DNA of 64,000 nucleotides. Origin: Mikania micrantha (Eukaryota > Streptophyta > Magnoliopsida > Asterales > Asteraceae). Below the pieces are notes generated by a model. The model was given only the letters and a program-made list of their open reading frames with translations, had not been told where the DNA came from and made no database searches. The position numbers were made by a program, and so were the translations under genes. Numbering within the stretch: the first letter of the stretch is position 1; each line of letters begins with the position of its first letter. Below, piece after piece: positions 43,011 to 53,973 of the stretch. The stretch is taken from positions 44,431,150 to 44,495,149 of the forward strand of contig CM018695.1 in the NCBI GenBank assembly GCA_009363875.1, written 5' to 3'.

Positions 43011-43612
43011 GGCGAGACAGGCCATCACACAAATGATTGTTTCCAAATAAAGAAACGTATCGAGGCGGCGGTTAAATCAGGGGAGTTGGCTCACATAGTC
43101 AAAGATATTAAAGGAAAGAAGGGGTCCAGAGACAATAACGAAAACAACAAAGATAAAGGAAAGAAAGCGGAAATCCTGATGGTAGCAAAGTCAGACACAG
43201 CTGTAATAAGAAACAAGCAAGTTTGGAAACCTTGGATGCAGATGAAAATCGACTTCCCGCCAGCACCGATTGTAACAAGGCAACCCACACCAATTCTCAT
43301 CAGTGCCAAGGTGGATGGAAAAAATGTTCACCGTATCTACTGGGATGGAGGAAGTGCATTCGAACTCATGTACGAACACTGCTTCCTACAGTTAGACAAG
43401 GAAACAAGACAGCAGCTACAGCCACACGAGACATCCTTAGTTGGATTCTCAAGAGAGACAGTCACTCCCTTGGGAGAAATCACAAAATCAATGACCCTCA
43501 GAAGAGGTAAGTTCAAAAGAACAGAGCACATCACATTCCTAGTTGTCCGGTCTCCATCTAGGTACAACATCATCATGGGACGCCCAGGCATCAGTGCTTT
43601 CGGAGCCATCGT
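42831..43612 (+). pseudogene. Gag zinc motif and protease of the Tat element, cut by insertion
   Basis: Open frame with the variant zinc motif CDFHGETGHHTNDCFQIKK (about 43000-43056), a Lys/Asn/Asp-rich linker and a protease domain. The active-site region reads IYWDGGSAFELMYEHCF (DGGS rather than DTG, as in Tat elements) and is followed by YNIIMGRPGISAFGAIV. At 43613 the frame runs into the LTR of Tekay element B; the natural frame resumes at 55536. Confidence 0.85.
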
Positions 43613-43930
43613 TGTCACACCCCAAAATTTCAACTAACGGAATCATACCGTTTGGGACGTGACAAACCAGGATCTCAGATCATTAGACATAACGAAGACC
43701 TCTATATGATATTCAAACATACTTTGGTCTAAAACTGTAATATCAAAATTTCAATGTTTGCGGAAGCGTTTTAAAAGAACCAATAACAAAACATAATGGT
43801 TTGAAATGTAAAATACAATTCCAATAGTATTCAATGTCTTAATTGATCAAAGCTAAAACACTTGAACTGAAATGTATGCATGAGACTCAATATCCTAGTC
43901 CCTGCTTGTCCTTGCTTGTGCCTTAGTGTC

Positions 43931-44430
43931 CTGAGAAAACATGTAAATCAAGTCAACACAAAGGTTGGTGCATACACAGGTTTAAGCATTCACAAATGTT
44001 GAAACCACAGTTTGAATATAAAGTTTACAGATAACATAATCACACGTGCATAGTTATGATAGCTAGTCATTTGTACTATTTACATAAGTGGTCGACACCG
44101 AAGCTGACGTTGCCATGCTATAGCATGTTTTTGCCTTAACACTATTGTCTAGCACGAACAATAGTAATGTGTGTGTTCGGTCATTCAAACACCTGCGTAG
44201 ATCCCATCTACCAAGTGAGGTTTGTCAAACCCAATAGATCTATTTCCAACTACCACGCTTTGCATTACAGCAAACTAAACGGTTCGAGGTGTGTAAGGAC
44301 TTTCAAGTTGATATGTTTTCACATAATGTAAACAGATAACTCATGCAAGTGATATGTATCTAAAAACAGTTTGTTGCACATGTTTTCTCCCCCAAAACAG
44401 TTTAAAATAAGAAAGGGGCCGTGTACGCAC
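43931..44430 (-). other. Predicted LTR intron, Tekay element B (3' LTR copy)
   Basis: Donor CAAAG|GTGCGTACAC; branch-like TGTTGACTTGATTT; acceptor ACATGTTTTCTCAG|GAC; 500 nt. Copy in the 5' LTR at 53003-53502. Confidence 0.5.
44114..44231 (-). repeat. Cluster of four stem-loops in the LTR intron of element B
   Basis: CATGCTATAGCATG (44114-44127), ACTATTGT...ACAATAGT (44141-44165), GTAGATCCCATCTAC (44197-44211) and GGTTTGTCAAACC (44219-44231). Copy at 53186-53303. Confidence 0.75.
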
Positions 44431-44826
44431 CTTTGAATGTAGCAGAATGATCAATCACACGTATAGTCGCGTAGATAATCTTCTACAAGAAATCTGTGTT
44501 TAAACAATTACGTTGTGTTATTCGGGATGTCGTTTTGTGTTTGTGATTACATACGTGTCAACACACGTATGTTAGATTGTTAGAAATATGCATCCGTATG
44601 TACGCGTATCTTTAAAATCGTTTAAAATAGAATCATATGGCCGTATATGATTTTATTTTAAATAAACGTAATTATACGCGATTATGTTTTCGGTATAAAA
44701 CAAGAATTTTATCATTTCAATGTGTTCGTATTCCCGTTATGGTTCCAACGCAACTTGAACGGGTCGAAACGGAGTTAGAACGAATAATTTATGAGTTAAA
44801 AACCAAAATGGTTTTTAAATTAAAAA

Positions 44827-44901
44827 GCCCAACAGAGGCAGGGTTCGAACCCTGGACCTCCTGGACCCCAACACACGCCTAAACCAATTGAACTATCACA
44901 G
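44827..44901 (-). other. tRNA-like segment inside the LTR (3' copy)
   Basis: Minus strand has an A-box match TAGTTCAATTGG, a TTGGGGT anticodon-loop-like segment and a perfect T-arm CAGGGTTCGAACCCTG (B box GGTTCGAACCC). D-arm pairing is poor and the acceptor arms do not pair well, so it is not a normal tRNA gene; a tRNA-Pro-like or SINE-head relic is possible. Confidence 0.5.
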
Positions 44902-46289
44902 TTTTATTGTTATAGTTTGATTTCAAAAGATTTTAAACCACATACAATTCGGTTTCCCCTTTGTCCTCACAACCGAACCATCAAACCCAAATCGGTCCAT
45001 TATTCGAACTCGGTCGAACCCAAATCCTTAGGGGTTTGGTTCCTATCATTCAACCAACCCTGCAAATGTGTTTAATTTGAATTTTTATTTAGATTCAATG
45101 AGTTAATCGATCCGATCAGTATTCGAACTCAAATTCGTTAACACCAAATCAAATTCGTTAAATTCGTAACTGAGAGTCCATCAATCCATATGGTTTTCAT
45201 TTAGCAGTAAATTTCGAAACCATTTGTAGTGATTAATTTGATTAATGGATTTAATTAGTTCGAAACCCTCAACTCGATTTCAATCAAGAACTCTAAAAGC
45301 AAACTTATCGAATTCGTGATTGCTATGTAAAATCAATGTGATGTTTTCTTTTATTAAAGCATTTCGACACTGTCTGTATAAATTTACTCGATTATAAATA
45401 GCATTTAGATTGAATCCCCCAAATCGTTTCTTAACATAAACCCTAGAAATCGAAGTCTGTTAATTCGTTGCTATTACTTTCAATTGATATAGGTTTTTCA
45501 TTTGTGATGTTAACACGAAACTATCTGTATAATTGAATTGGGTTTTTAAACCCGTTTGATCAGAAACCCCCAAACCGTCTATGTGTTGAACCCTAGAATT
45601 TGGATTCATGAAATTCGTTGATTTTAATCGAAATTAGCATAGGGGTATCATTGTACTAACCGTATGGAAGGTGTAGATGCTGACAATTATCAGAATTTGT
45701 TTCGAATTAATGTAGATAGACTAAAGGTGTTCTTCGGCCGACTCAAAATCTAATTCTTCAATCCACGACTTCTCAACTCGAATTGATCAATGTAACACCT
45801 CCTAAGGATGCCGACTGAACTCTCTGTGAGTGTAATTGTGAGAAGTGTGATTGAATTGCATGGGTTTGATAACTAAAAGCTACGGTTTCAAATGTTTGTG
45901 CCCGTTTTCAATTAATTTCAATAATTGCTTGATCTAGTAACGCACCAAGTTGTTTATGATCATTATTGTGAGGAGCATTAAAGTTTAATTCGGTTACAAA
46001 CTCATGAAATCACGAAATTTCAGTTTCAATTGAAGAGAACCCGAATTTTGACTCTAAAAAGTCAAAATTCATAGATTTGTCAAAAATACAAAGTTGATCC
46101 TTATAGATAATTGTCTTGCAACAGATTTTGTTTAACTAAAACCCTTTTAGTTTGCCATTATATGATTTCTTATCGTCTCGCGACATTTTCTGATAATTTT
46201 TGCTAACAGAGTTAACCCGAAATTACGAATTGTCACTAGTTTGGCTACTTAGAACATTGTTGGACTAGATTAATCCTTTTGGGCCTCCT

Positions 46290-46400
46290 AAACACAATTG
46301 GGCCTACCTTGGCCTTACTAGGCCTTCCTTGGCCTTACTGGGCCTTCTTTGGCCTTACTGGGCCTTCTTTGGCCTTACTGGGCCTTACATGTCTTGTTGG
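46290..46400. repeat. 20-bp tandem GGCCTTACTGGGCCTTCTTT array
   Basis: About four imperfect units with TGGGCC/AGGCCC cores near the U3 start of the LTR. Copy at 55362-55472. Confidence 0.85.
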
Positions 46401-46458
46401 GCCTGTGATCTAACCACATTCAGTTAGCGAAGTTAACTCAAAAAGTCGGATTGTCACA

Positions 46459-47305
46459 TCATCCCCTTGTTGAAGGAATTTTCGTCCCGAAAATTAGTAA
46501 ATGTTAGGAGTAGTTAGGAAACTACTTACGAGTTTAAATCGTACGTGTTAGTGTGGTTTGATCATTCCGTGTGCTTGTGTGTACTCACACACAAAATCTA
46601 AAGCTTGCAACATCACAACTAAATGTGATCGTTCAATGTGACTGTTTGCGTGTACACTAGTTAGTTCACCTAACTGTGACTGCTTGTGTTTGATCATACT
46701 GTGTTGTGTAACCTCACACATAGTGAGTGTCTGTAACTGTTTGTACTATGCAACTCTGCACATAGCAAAATGTGTGTAACTAATCATGCATGTACTACCA
46801 TAACATGTAACATATGAAATGTAGCACATAAATTGTATAAAATGTAATGTAACACAAATGTTTGTAACAAAACCAATTGAATAAAGTGTTTGTATACTGT
46901 ACTATGTAATCTCACACATAGCAAATGTTTGAATGTAGTCGACGAAATAGAAACTTCCAAAATTCATGTGTACTTGTAAATTCACGAGTACATGGGCCCC
47001 TGTATTCGTCAATTTACCTTACACAATTATTTTGGTTCCTTCTATATGTAACTCCACTCTTGTTTAACCGATCATGATTGTACCACCATGAAATTTAGTA
47101 CATCACATGTAATGTTTGAAATGTAATACATTGTTTGAAATCAATCATGTATGTACTACTATGAAATGTTTGTGTTTGCATTCTGCAAAGCTGGTGTTCA
47201 ACCCAGTTGTTTATACTAAAATCAATAGTATGAAGTGTTTGCTTACAGTTAGAGTGTGAAATATCACATCATCCCCTTGTTAAAGGAAATTTCGTCCCGA
47301 AATTT
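46459..47305 (-). other. Duplicated polypurine/palindrome module, 3' end of element B
   Basis: Adjacent to the LTR: AACAAGGGGATGA (46461-46470 region) and the palindrome AATTTTCGGGACGAAAATT (46477-46495). About 800 bp further in, the same module recurs: AACAAGGGGATGATGTGA (about 47262-47275) and AAATTTCGGGACGAAATTT (47287-47305), overlapping the pol stop. The stretch between is non-coding, with TGTGTAACTCACACAT-type motifs. Confidence 0.75.
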
Positions 47306-48200
47306 AACGTGTCTTCACAGTGTTTGCAGTTGTTGTTTTGAATAGATGAGGATACTTTTTCATCATTTGATCTTCCCGTTCCCATGTGAATTCAGGACCA
47401 CGTCTTGAATTCCACCGAACTTTGACTATCAGAATCTTGCTTTGTTTGAGCTGTTTGACCTCTCGATCTATGATTTCAACTGGTTCCTCGATGAATCGTA
47501 ACTGTTCGTCCACTTGTATTTCTTCAAGTGGTACTACCAAAGTCTTATCAGAAAGACATTTCTTTAAGTTCGATATGCGAAAGACATCATGAACTCCACT
47601 GAGTTCATCCGGTAATTTGAGTTGATACGCAACCGGACCAATCCTTTTTAGGATTTCAAAAGGTCCTACGTAACGTGGACTAAGCTTCCCGCGCTTACCG
47701 AATCATATCACACCTTCTCAAGGTGATACCTTTAGAAGAATCATGTTTCCCACTTGAACTTCCAACGGTTTGCGGCGTTTGTCAGCGTAATTCTTTTGCC
47801 GATCCCGAGCCGCTGCCATACGGTTCCGAATTGGTAAGAGAATTCCATCCACGGTAAGTGGTTTTCCCAGCTATCATTAAAGTCAATTGCGCATATCTTC
47901 GAGTGTCTGAATCGTACGTTTACTCTGACCGTCTGTTTGTGGGTAATATGTTGTACTCATGCCTAAACGAGTTCCGAAAGACTTATGGAGTGATTTCCAA
48001 AAGTTGGAAGTAAATCGAGCATCCCGATCTGATATGATGGAAATTGGCACGCCATGTCGTGCTACCACTTTCTTGATGTAAATACGAGTCAGTTTCTCCA
48101 TCTTGTCGGTTTCCTTGATTGCTAAGAGATGTGCAGATTTCGTTAAATCGATTGATAATTACCCACATCTTATCACAACCACTCGGTCCCTTTTCCACAT
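47304..48200 (-). pseudogene. Integrase and chromodomain of element B, deleted and frameshifted
   Basis: Chromodomain frame (47540-47304): PVEIIDREVKQLKQSKILIV and FTWEREDQMMKKYPHLF, intact. The integrase core at 48101-47883 keeps ISIISDRDARFTSNFW and PQTDGQSKRTIQTLEDM (second Asp and a changed QSKRT catalytic-Glu region). The first catalytic-Asp segment expected right after IPMWK is missing (deletion near 48195). A second deletion near 47840-47870 removes the ALYGRKC region. Several stops and frameshifts. Inactive. Confidence 0.85.
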
Positions 48201-49811
48201 TGGTATTTCTGGTTGTTGTAGCAAACCAGATGATTTCTGGTATTCAACTTTGACTTTCGAACAAGTCAAATATTTGTTAACATACCTAGCAATGTCGGCT
48301 TTCATGTGAGGCCACCAATACAGCGCCTTCAAGTCATGATACATCTTGCATGATCCCGGATGGGCTGAATATTTGGATTTGTGCGTTTCATCCATCACGA
48401 GTTCCCTCAAACCTCCATAAAAAGGTATCCAAAGTCGATTAATGAAATAACGAATTCCATCAGACTTGGCATCCAATTGTGTTTCCATCCTCCGTAAGGA
48501 TTTATGTACCAAATTATCCTTTTCTAAAGCTCCCATCTGAGCACTGCGTACCTTATCAGGTAAGTCAGTATGTACCGTCATCATAAGTGCGCGACCCCGT
48601 CTTGTTGTGTCTTTTCTGCTTAAAGCATCAGCTACCACATTAGCTTTTCCCCGCTGATACTTAATCGCGCGTTCGTAGTCGTTCAACAACCCGACCCATC
48701 GTCGCTGTCTCATATTAAGCTCCTTCTGATCAAAGATATGTTGCAAACTCTTATGATCAGTGTAAATGGTACACTTGGTTCCATAAAGGTACTGCCTCCA
48801 AATTTTCAAAGCAAAAACCACTGCTCCTAACTCCAATTCGTGAGCAGTGTAATTCTTTTCATGTGGTCGTAGTTGCCTTGAAGCGTAAGCAATCACTTTA
48901 TCACGTTGCATCGACACACATCCTAAACCCTGGACAGATGCATCACAATACACCACAAAGTCTTCCGTCCTTTCCGGTAAAGACAAAATCGGTGCACTGC
49001 AGAATTTTTGTTTCAATAACTGAAATGCAGCTTCCTGTTTATCCGTCCAGTTATACTTCGTTCCCTTGTGCGTAAGAGCTGTAAGTGGTTGAGCGATCTT
49101 TGAGAAACCCTCAATGAATCGTCGATAATAACCCGCCAAACCAAGGAATTGTCGTACCTCGGTAGGGGTCTTTGGTGCTTCCCAATTCTTAATCGCTTCA
49201 ATCTTTGCTGGATCAACATGTATACCCTTTTCATTAACTATATGACCCAAGAATTGTACTTCTCGCATCCAGAAATCACCTTTCGAGAACTTAGCGTACA
49301 GTTGTTCTTGTTTCAGTGATTCCGACAGCAATCGAATATGTTCAGCATGCTCCCCCTCAGCCTGAGAATAGATGAGAATGTCATCATTGAAAACAATGAC
49401 AAACTTATAAAGATAAGGTTTACAAACACGATTCATGAGATCCATGAATACTGCTGGAGCGTTTGTCAACCAAATTGGCATGACCAAAAAAAACTCATAA
49501 TGGCCATAGCGCGTTCTGAATGCTGTCTTCGGAATATCTTCTTCTTGAACTCTTAGTTGATGATGACCCGATCTGAGATCAATCTTCAAGTAGTAACTCG
49601 AACCTTGCAACTGATCGAACCGATCGTCAATTCTAGGTAACGGATACCGGTTTTTGATGGTAACTTTGTTAAGTTCCCGGTAATCGATACACCTACGGAA
49701 AATCCCATCCTTCTTCTTAACAAATAAACTGAAGCTCCCCCACGGTGAAAAACTAGGTCGTATGAAGCCCTTATCCAACAACTCCTGCAGTTGTGTAGAT
49801 AACGCTTGCAT
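48159..49811 (-). pseudogene. Reverse transcriptase - RNase H of element B, degraded
   Basis: Long open frame (550 codons) but with damaged motifs. RT box VFNDDILIYS has Asn where Ile is usual. MPIWLTNAPAVF replaces the conserved MPFG, and one extra codon (YEFFLVMP) is present. RNase H motifs VYCDASVQGLGC, ELGAVVFALKIWRQYLYG, YTDHKSLQHI and ANVVADALSRK remain. It ends in the integrase zinc finger (CSKVKVEYQ) and then runs out of frame at the deletion near 48195. Unlikely to be functional. Confidence 0.88.
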
Positions 49812-50480
49812 CTCTGACGGTGCAAGTCGATAAGGCGCCCTAGCTATCGGTGCTGCATCTAGTGTAAGGTCGATTCAAAATTTCACCTGTCTGATAGGCG
49901 ATAATCCCGGTAGGTCTTCTGGAAATACTTCAGGAAATTCACAAACTACTGGGATGTCTTCTATCTTCTTCTCAACTACCGGCTTCTTCAGTTATAAGTG
50001 CTATAACTGCCGTATGACCTTTACGCAGACATTTGTGTGTTTTCATACAAGCTATGAGATGCAGTGGCGTACTGCTCTTCTCACCTTGTACATACAGTGT
50101 CTCTTCATGTGAAAGCGGTATACGAACGTTCTTATGATAGCATACTATTTCAGCCTGGTGTTTGGACAACCAGTCCATGCCAATGACTACATCAAAACTG
50201 CCTAAAGAGGTAGGCATAAAGTCAATGTCATGTGTTTGACCCATCAAGTCAAGAACACACCCTTTAGTAATATGGTTTACAACAACTAACTTATCATCAG
50301 CTAGTTCTATAGTGTATGAGTTTTCTAAAGCAGTAAGACTAAATACTTAGCAATCCACAAGATTTGCTAGATACAAAACCCTGATTTGTCCCGGTGTCAA
50401 ATAGCATAGAGGCAGAGTGATAATTCAAGAGAAACGTACCCGTAACGATGTTGGGATCTTCCCATGCCTGACGTCCTCCA
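49812..50480 (-). pseudogene. Protease region of element B, broken
   Basis: Sense order: IVTGTFLLNYHSASMLFDTG (DTG active site kept, about 50455-50395), a stop at about 50348, then after frame changes SFDVVIGMDWLSKHQAEIVC (50205-50145) ending at a stop at 49972. More broken linker leads to the RT frame. It lies in the -1 frame relative to gag, as in element A. Confidence 0.75.
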
Positions 50481-50481
50481 A

Positions 50482-51618
50482 TCACAACAGCTCTGTTCTA
50501 GCAACATTTGTGTTGTTGTTGCTGTTTCCTTTTGTAGTTATGTCATTAGCCCTTCTTTTCTTGAGTTGTGGGCACTCCTTCTTGAAATGTCCTGATAAGC
50601 CACACTCAAAACATCCTTTCTGTGTGTTGTTCCGGTTGAGTGAGCTTGCCTGAAGTTCCCCTCGACAGTCTTTTGCTACATGACCTACCTTTCTGCATCG
50701 CTGACATCGGTATTTGTCACATTGATTTCCAAAGTGATGGAACCCACATTTGTTACATTTCGGGCATCTACCATTATACCCTCTCGATGACTGTTGGTTA
50801 TTGTTTGGATTGTGATGAGTCTTGTTGGATTCCTGCTTGCGATCCTGCTGAAATGACTGCTGAGTGAAATTCTTTGAATCAATGACATCCCATTTTCTTT
50901 TGTGGTCTCCCACTTTAGCTGTTACTGTTCGTTTGGGTAGTGTCCCTCGTTGCATCGTTTGATCAGTCAGTTGGTGTGCCAGTTGAACAGCTTGCTGTAT
51001 GGTAGTAGGATTTGCAGATATGATCAATTTTCGAACCTGAGATACCAGCCCTCCAATGTATCTCTTGATCCACTTGCTAGGTGGGGTTGCCCTGTGCGGT
51101 AAGAGTCTTGCTAATTGTTGGAATCGAGTAGTGTATTCCTCAATATTAGAACCTTTCATCTTGAGTTGTCCGTATTCATCCTCAAGTTTTTGCATTTCAT
51201 TACGGGAACAATACTCCTCCTGCAACAGGATTTTGAATCCGTTCCAAGTAAGTGCATTGGCTGTATTCAAACCGAGTGTCTGTACTATAGAGTTCCACCA
51301 TGTCAAGGCTGAACCCTCCAAAGTACCAATAGCATATCTGACCTTGTTTTCTTCCGGACAATTGCACGTCTCAAACACCGATTCTGACTGTTCAATCCAT
51401 CGAAGAAGTCCAATGGCTCCTTCCGATCCTTTGAAATTACGTGGTTTACAGTTCAAGAATGTCTTGAACGTGCACATTTGTGGGTTTACCAGTCCCCCCG
51501 TTGGATCATGTGATCCTATTTGGTGTGGTTGCGTATAGTTTGCGATTGTCTCGGTGATTCGAGTATTAATAAGTGCCTCAACTTCCGTTGCGGTCATGTT
51601 AATGTTTCCTCCAACCAT
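50482..51618 (-). CDS. Gag, Tekay element B
   Basis: I take the ATG at 51618 (MVGGNINMTATEVEALINTR); an in-frame ATG at 51684 adds 22 codons of unlikely leader. Core MCTFKTFLNCKPRNFKGSEG, LRWIEQSESVFETC, ALTWWNSIVQTLGLNTAN and EEYCSRNEMQKLEDEYGQLK. Zinc motifs are CNKCGFHHFGNQC, CQRCRKVGHVAKDC and CFECGLSGHFKKEC. Intact, about 378 codons. It is the only clearly intact ORF of the element, so this copy could supply Gag but not enzymes. Confidence 0.9.
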   Translation of the reverse strand: MVGGNINMTATEVEALINTRITETIANYTQPHQIGSHDPTGGLVNPQMCTFKTFLNCKPRNFKGSEGAIGLLRWIEQSESVFETCNCPEENKVRYAIGTLEGSALTWWNSIVQTLGLNTANALTWNGFKILLQEEYCSRNEMQKLEDEYGQLKMKGSNIEEYTTRFQQLARLLPHRATPPSKWIKRYIGGLVSQVRKLIISANPTTIQQAVQLAHQLTDQTMQRGTLPKRTVTAKVGDHKRKWDVIDSKNFTQQSFQQDRKQESNKTHHNPNNNQQSSRGYNGRCPKCNKCGFHHFGNQCDKYRCQRCRKVGHVAKDCRGELQASSLNRNNTQKGCFECGLSGHFKKECPQLKKRRANDITTKGNSNNNTNVARTELL

Positions 51619-51857
51619 GATCTTCCTATTTACAAATATACATAATGAGACTACACCCATCGCATAATCATCACTCATGCACAAAGTAAATGTAACACAC
51701 TACCATAGCCATTAAGGTAACAATTCTTAATCATTTATGATAAATTAGTGCTTACAATTGTTTGTCAAAGATATGCAAAACAACTAAACACGAAATCTAC
51801 TTTTATGAGTACAACCCACTCATATAAGTTTGTTAATTAGAAAGTAAATGAAAATAA

Positions 51858-52553
51858 CTAGATTCCATCGTTTGGTTGATCAACGGTTGATGATGAATCT
51901 GCTGGACTAGTCACTACACCACGCTGGTAACGCATATGCCCAGTGATGAGGGTCATGGCCTCCCCAGCCAAATCTCTCACTATGTTGGCTTCAATCGCCG
52001 CTGCACCAGCCCGTGCATTGGCTTCCTCAGCCCTTGCCTCGGCTACAGCTACACGTAACTCCGTAGTTTCTAATCGTGCAGTGAGTTCGAGGATCGTCCC
52101 TCGCATCATCCAGATCGTTTCCACCAAATTTTCCTGTTCTTCATTAGTCCTAACCAGCTCCTCAGTGAGGTTATCCCACATTTGTGTCAGCCAGTTGTTA
52201 TTCTCAAGCAATTCTGTGATCATCCCTGCTACTTCCCGCATGTTGCGGATTTCACGCTCCATGCGTGCAACAAAAGCAGCAAATGCCTGTTCTAGTGGAT
52301 ATCCTAGAGCAGGTAACGTCTAAAGGCTATTAGCAGTGTTGGCAGTTGGTGGTGGTGGCACTCGTTCTTCCCTCACCCAGCTGCGTATGAGATCAGGAAA
52401 CCATTGCCAATATTGGTTGTTCCCCCTTTGTTGAACATGTGTTTCCTCTCCATAGTGGATCGTACCATCCACTGGTTCGATCCTCCTTGTCATGATTTCT
52501 GACAATGCTACTACTTGTCCCTCAGTGTGAGTAGGTGTAGATGATGATGCCAT
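51858..52553 (-). CDS. Extra leader ORF upstream of gag in element B, with one amber stop
   Basis: Read from ATG 52553: MASSSTPTHTEGQVVALSEI, a WQWFPDLIRSWVREE segment, then a TAG at about 52320-52322. The same frame continues through LGYPLEQAFAAFVARMEREI and a long Glu/Ala-rich coiled coil (ELTARLETTELRVAVAEARA) to a stop at 51858. In total about 231 codons with one in-frame stop. It sits between the PBS (52669) and gag (51618). I do not recognise the family and element A has no counterpart. The mix of a hydrophobic/basic N-part and a coiled coil suggests an accessory RNA- or Gag-binding role, but this is inference. Confidence 0.6.
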
Positions 52554-52668
52554 GTCTGTTACAAAATGCCATATGTAAATGCATATAAACTATGGTGTAA
52601 GTAAGTGTCTAATGTCTAACAGTTATAGTCTAAGTCTACAAATGCAAACCTAGTTCGCTATAACCAAT

Positions 52669-52681
52669 GGCTCTGATACCA
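52669..52681 (-). other. Primer-binding site, initiator tRNA-Met (element B)
   Basis: TGGTATCAGAGCC on the sense strand, 3 nt (GAT) from the LTR edge at 52685, the same geometry as element A and the gag-only element. Confidence 0.92.
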
Positions 52682-53002
52682 ATCTGTCACACCCCAAAAT
52701 TTCAACTAACGGAATCATACCGTTTGCGACGTGACAAACCAGGATCTCAGATCATTAGACATAACGAAGACCTCTATATGATATTCAAACATACTTTGGT
52801 CTAAAACTGTAATATCAAAATTTCAATGTTTGCGGAAGCGTTTTAAAAGAACCAATAACAAAACATAATGGTTTGAAATGTAAAATACAATTCCAATAGT
52901 ATTCAATGTCTTAATTGATCAAAGCTAAAACACTTGAACTGAAATGTATGCATGAGACTCAATATCCTAGTCCCTGCTTGTCCTTGCTTGTGCCTTAGTG
53001 TC

Positions 53003-53502
53003 CTGAGAAAACATGTAAATCAAGTCAACACAAAGGTTGGTGCATACACAGGTTTAAGCATTCACAAATGTTGAAACCACAGTTTGAATATAAAGTTTAC
53101 AGATAACATAATCACACGTGCATAGTTATGATAGCTAGTCATTTGTACTATTTACATAAGTGGTCGACACCGAAGCTGACGTTGCCATGCTATAGCATGT
53201 TTTTGCCTTAACACTATTGTCTAGCACGAACAATAGTAATGTGTGTGTTCGGTCATTCAAACACCTGCGTAGATCCCATCTACCAAGTGAGGTTTGTCAA
53301 ACCCAATAGATCTATTTCCAACTACCACGCTTTGCATTACAGCAAACTAAACGGTTCGAGGTGTGTAAGGACTTTCAAGTTGATATGTTTTCACATAATG
53401 TAAACAGATAACTCATGCAAGTGATATGTATCTAAAAACAGTTTGTTGCACATGTTTTCTCCCCCAAAACAGTTTAAAATAAGAAAGGGGCCGTGTACGC
53501 AC
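53003..53502 (-). other. Predicted LTR intron, Tekay element B (5' LTR copy)
   Basis: Same sites as 43931-44430; this is the copy that would be in the transcribed leader. Confidence 0.5.
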
Positions 53503-53898
53503 CTTTGAATGTAGCAGAATGATCAATCACACGTATAGTCGCGTAGATAATCTTCTACAAGAAATCTGTGTTTAAACAATTACGTTGTGTTATTCGGGAT
53601 GTCGTTTTGTGTTTGTGATTACATACGTGTCAACACACGTATGTTAGATTGTTAGAAATATGCATCCGTATGTACGCGTATCTTTAAAATCGTTTAAAAT
53701 AGAATCATATGGCCGTATATGATTTTATTTTAAATAAACGTAATTATACGCGATTATGTTTTCGGTATAAAACAAGAATTTTATCATTTCAATGTGTTCG
53801 TATTCCCGTTATGGTTCCAACGCAACTTGAACGGGTCGAAACGGAGTTAGAACGAATAATTTATGAGTTAAAAACCAAAATGGTTTTTAAATTAAAAA

Positions 53899-53973
53899 GC
53901 CCAACAGAGGCAGGGTTCGAACCCTGGACCTCCTGGACCCCAACACACGCCTAAACCAATTGAACTATCACAG
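53899..53973 (-). other. tRNA-like segment inside the LTR (5' copy)
   Basis: Same sequence and box elements as 44827-44901, as expected from LTR duplication. Confidence 0.5.

Larger units (their letters stand above)
43613..46458 (-). repeat. 3' LTR of Tekay element B
   Basis: 2846 bp. Sense order: a TGGGCC/AGGCCCA tandem array (46400-46290), a CTATTTATAATC TATA-like site (45405-45390), a tRNA-like segment (44901-44827), a donor AAAG|GTGCGTACAC at 44430, hairpins (44231-44114), and an acceptor GTTTTCTCAG ending at 43931. Confidence 0.95.

Noticed and set aside
44827..44901. A functional tRNA gene
   Set aside because: T arm and A/B boxes are good, but D-arm and acceptor pairing are poor; kept only as a tRNA-like segment.
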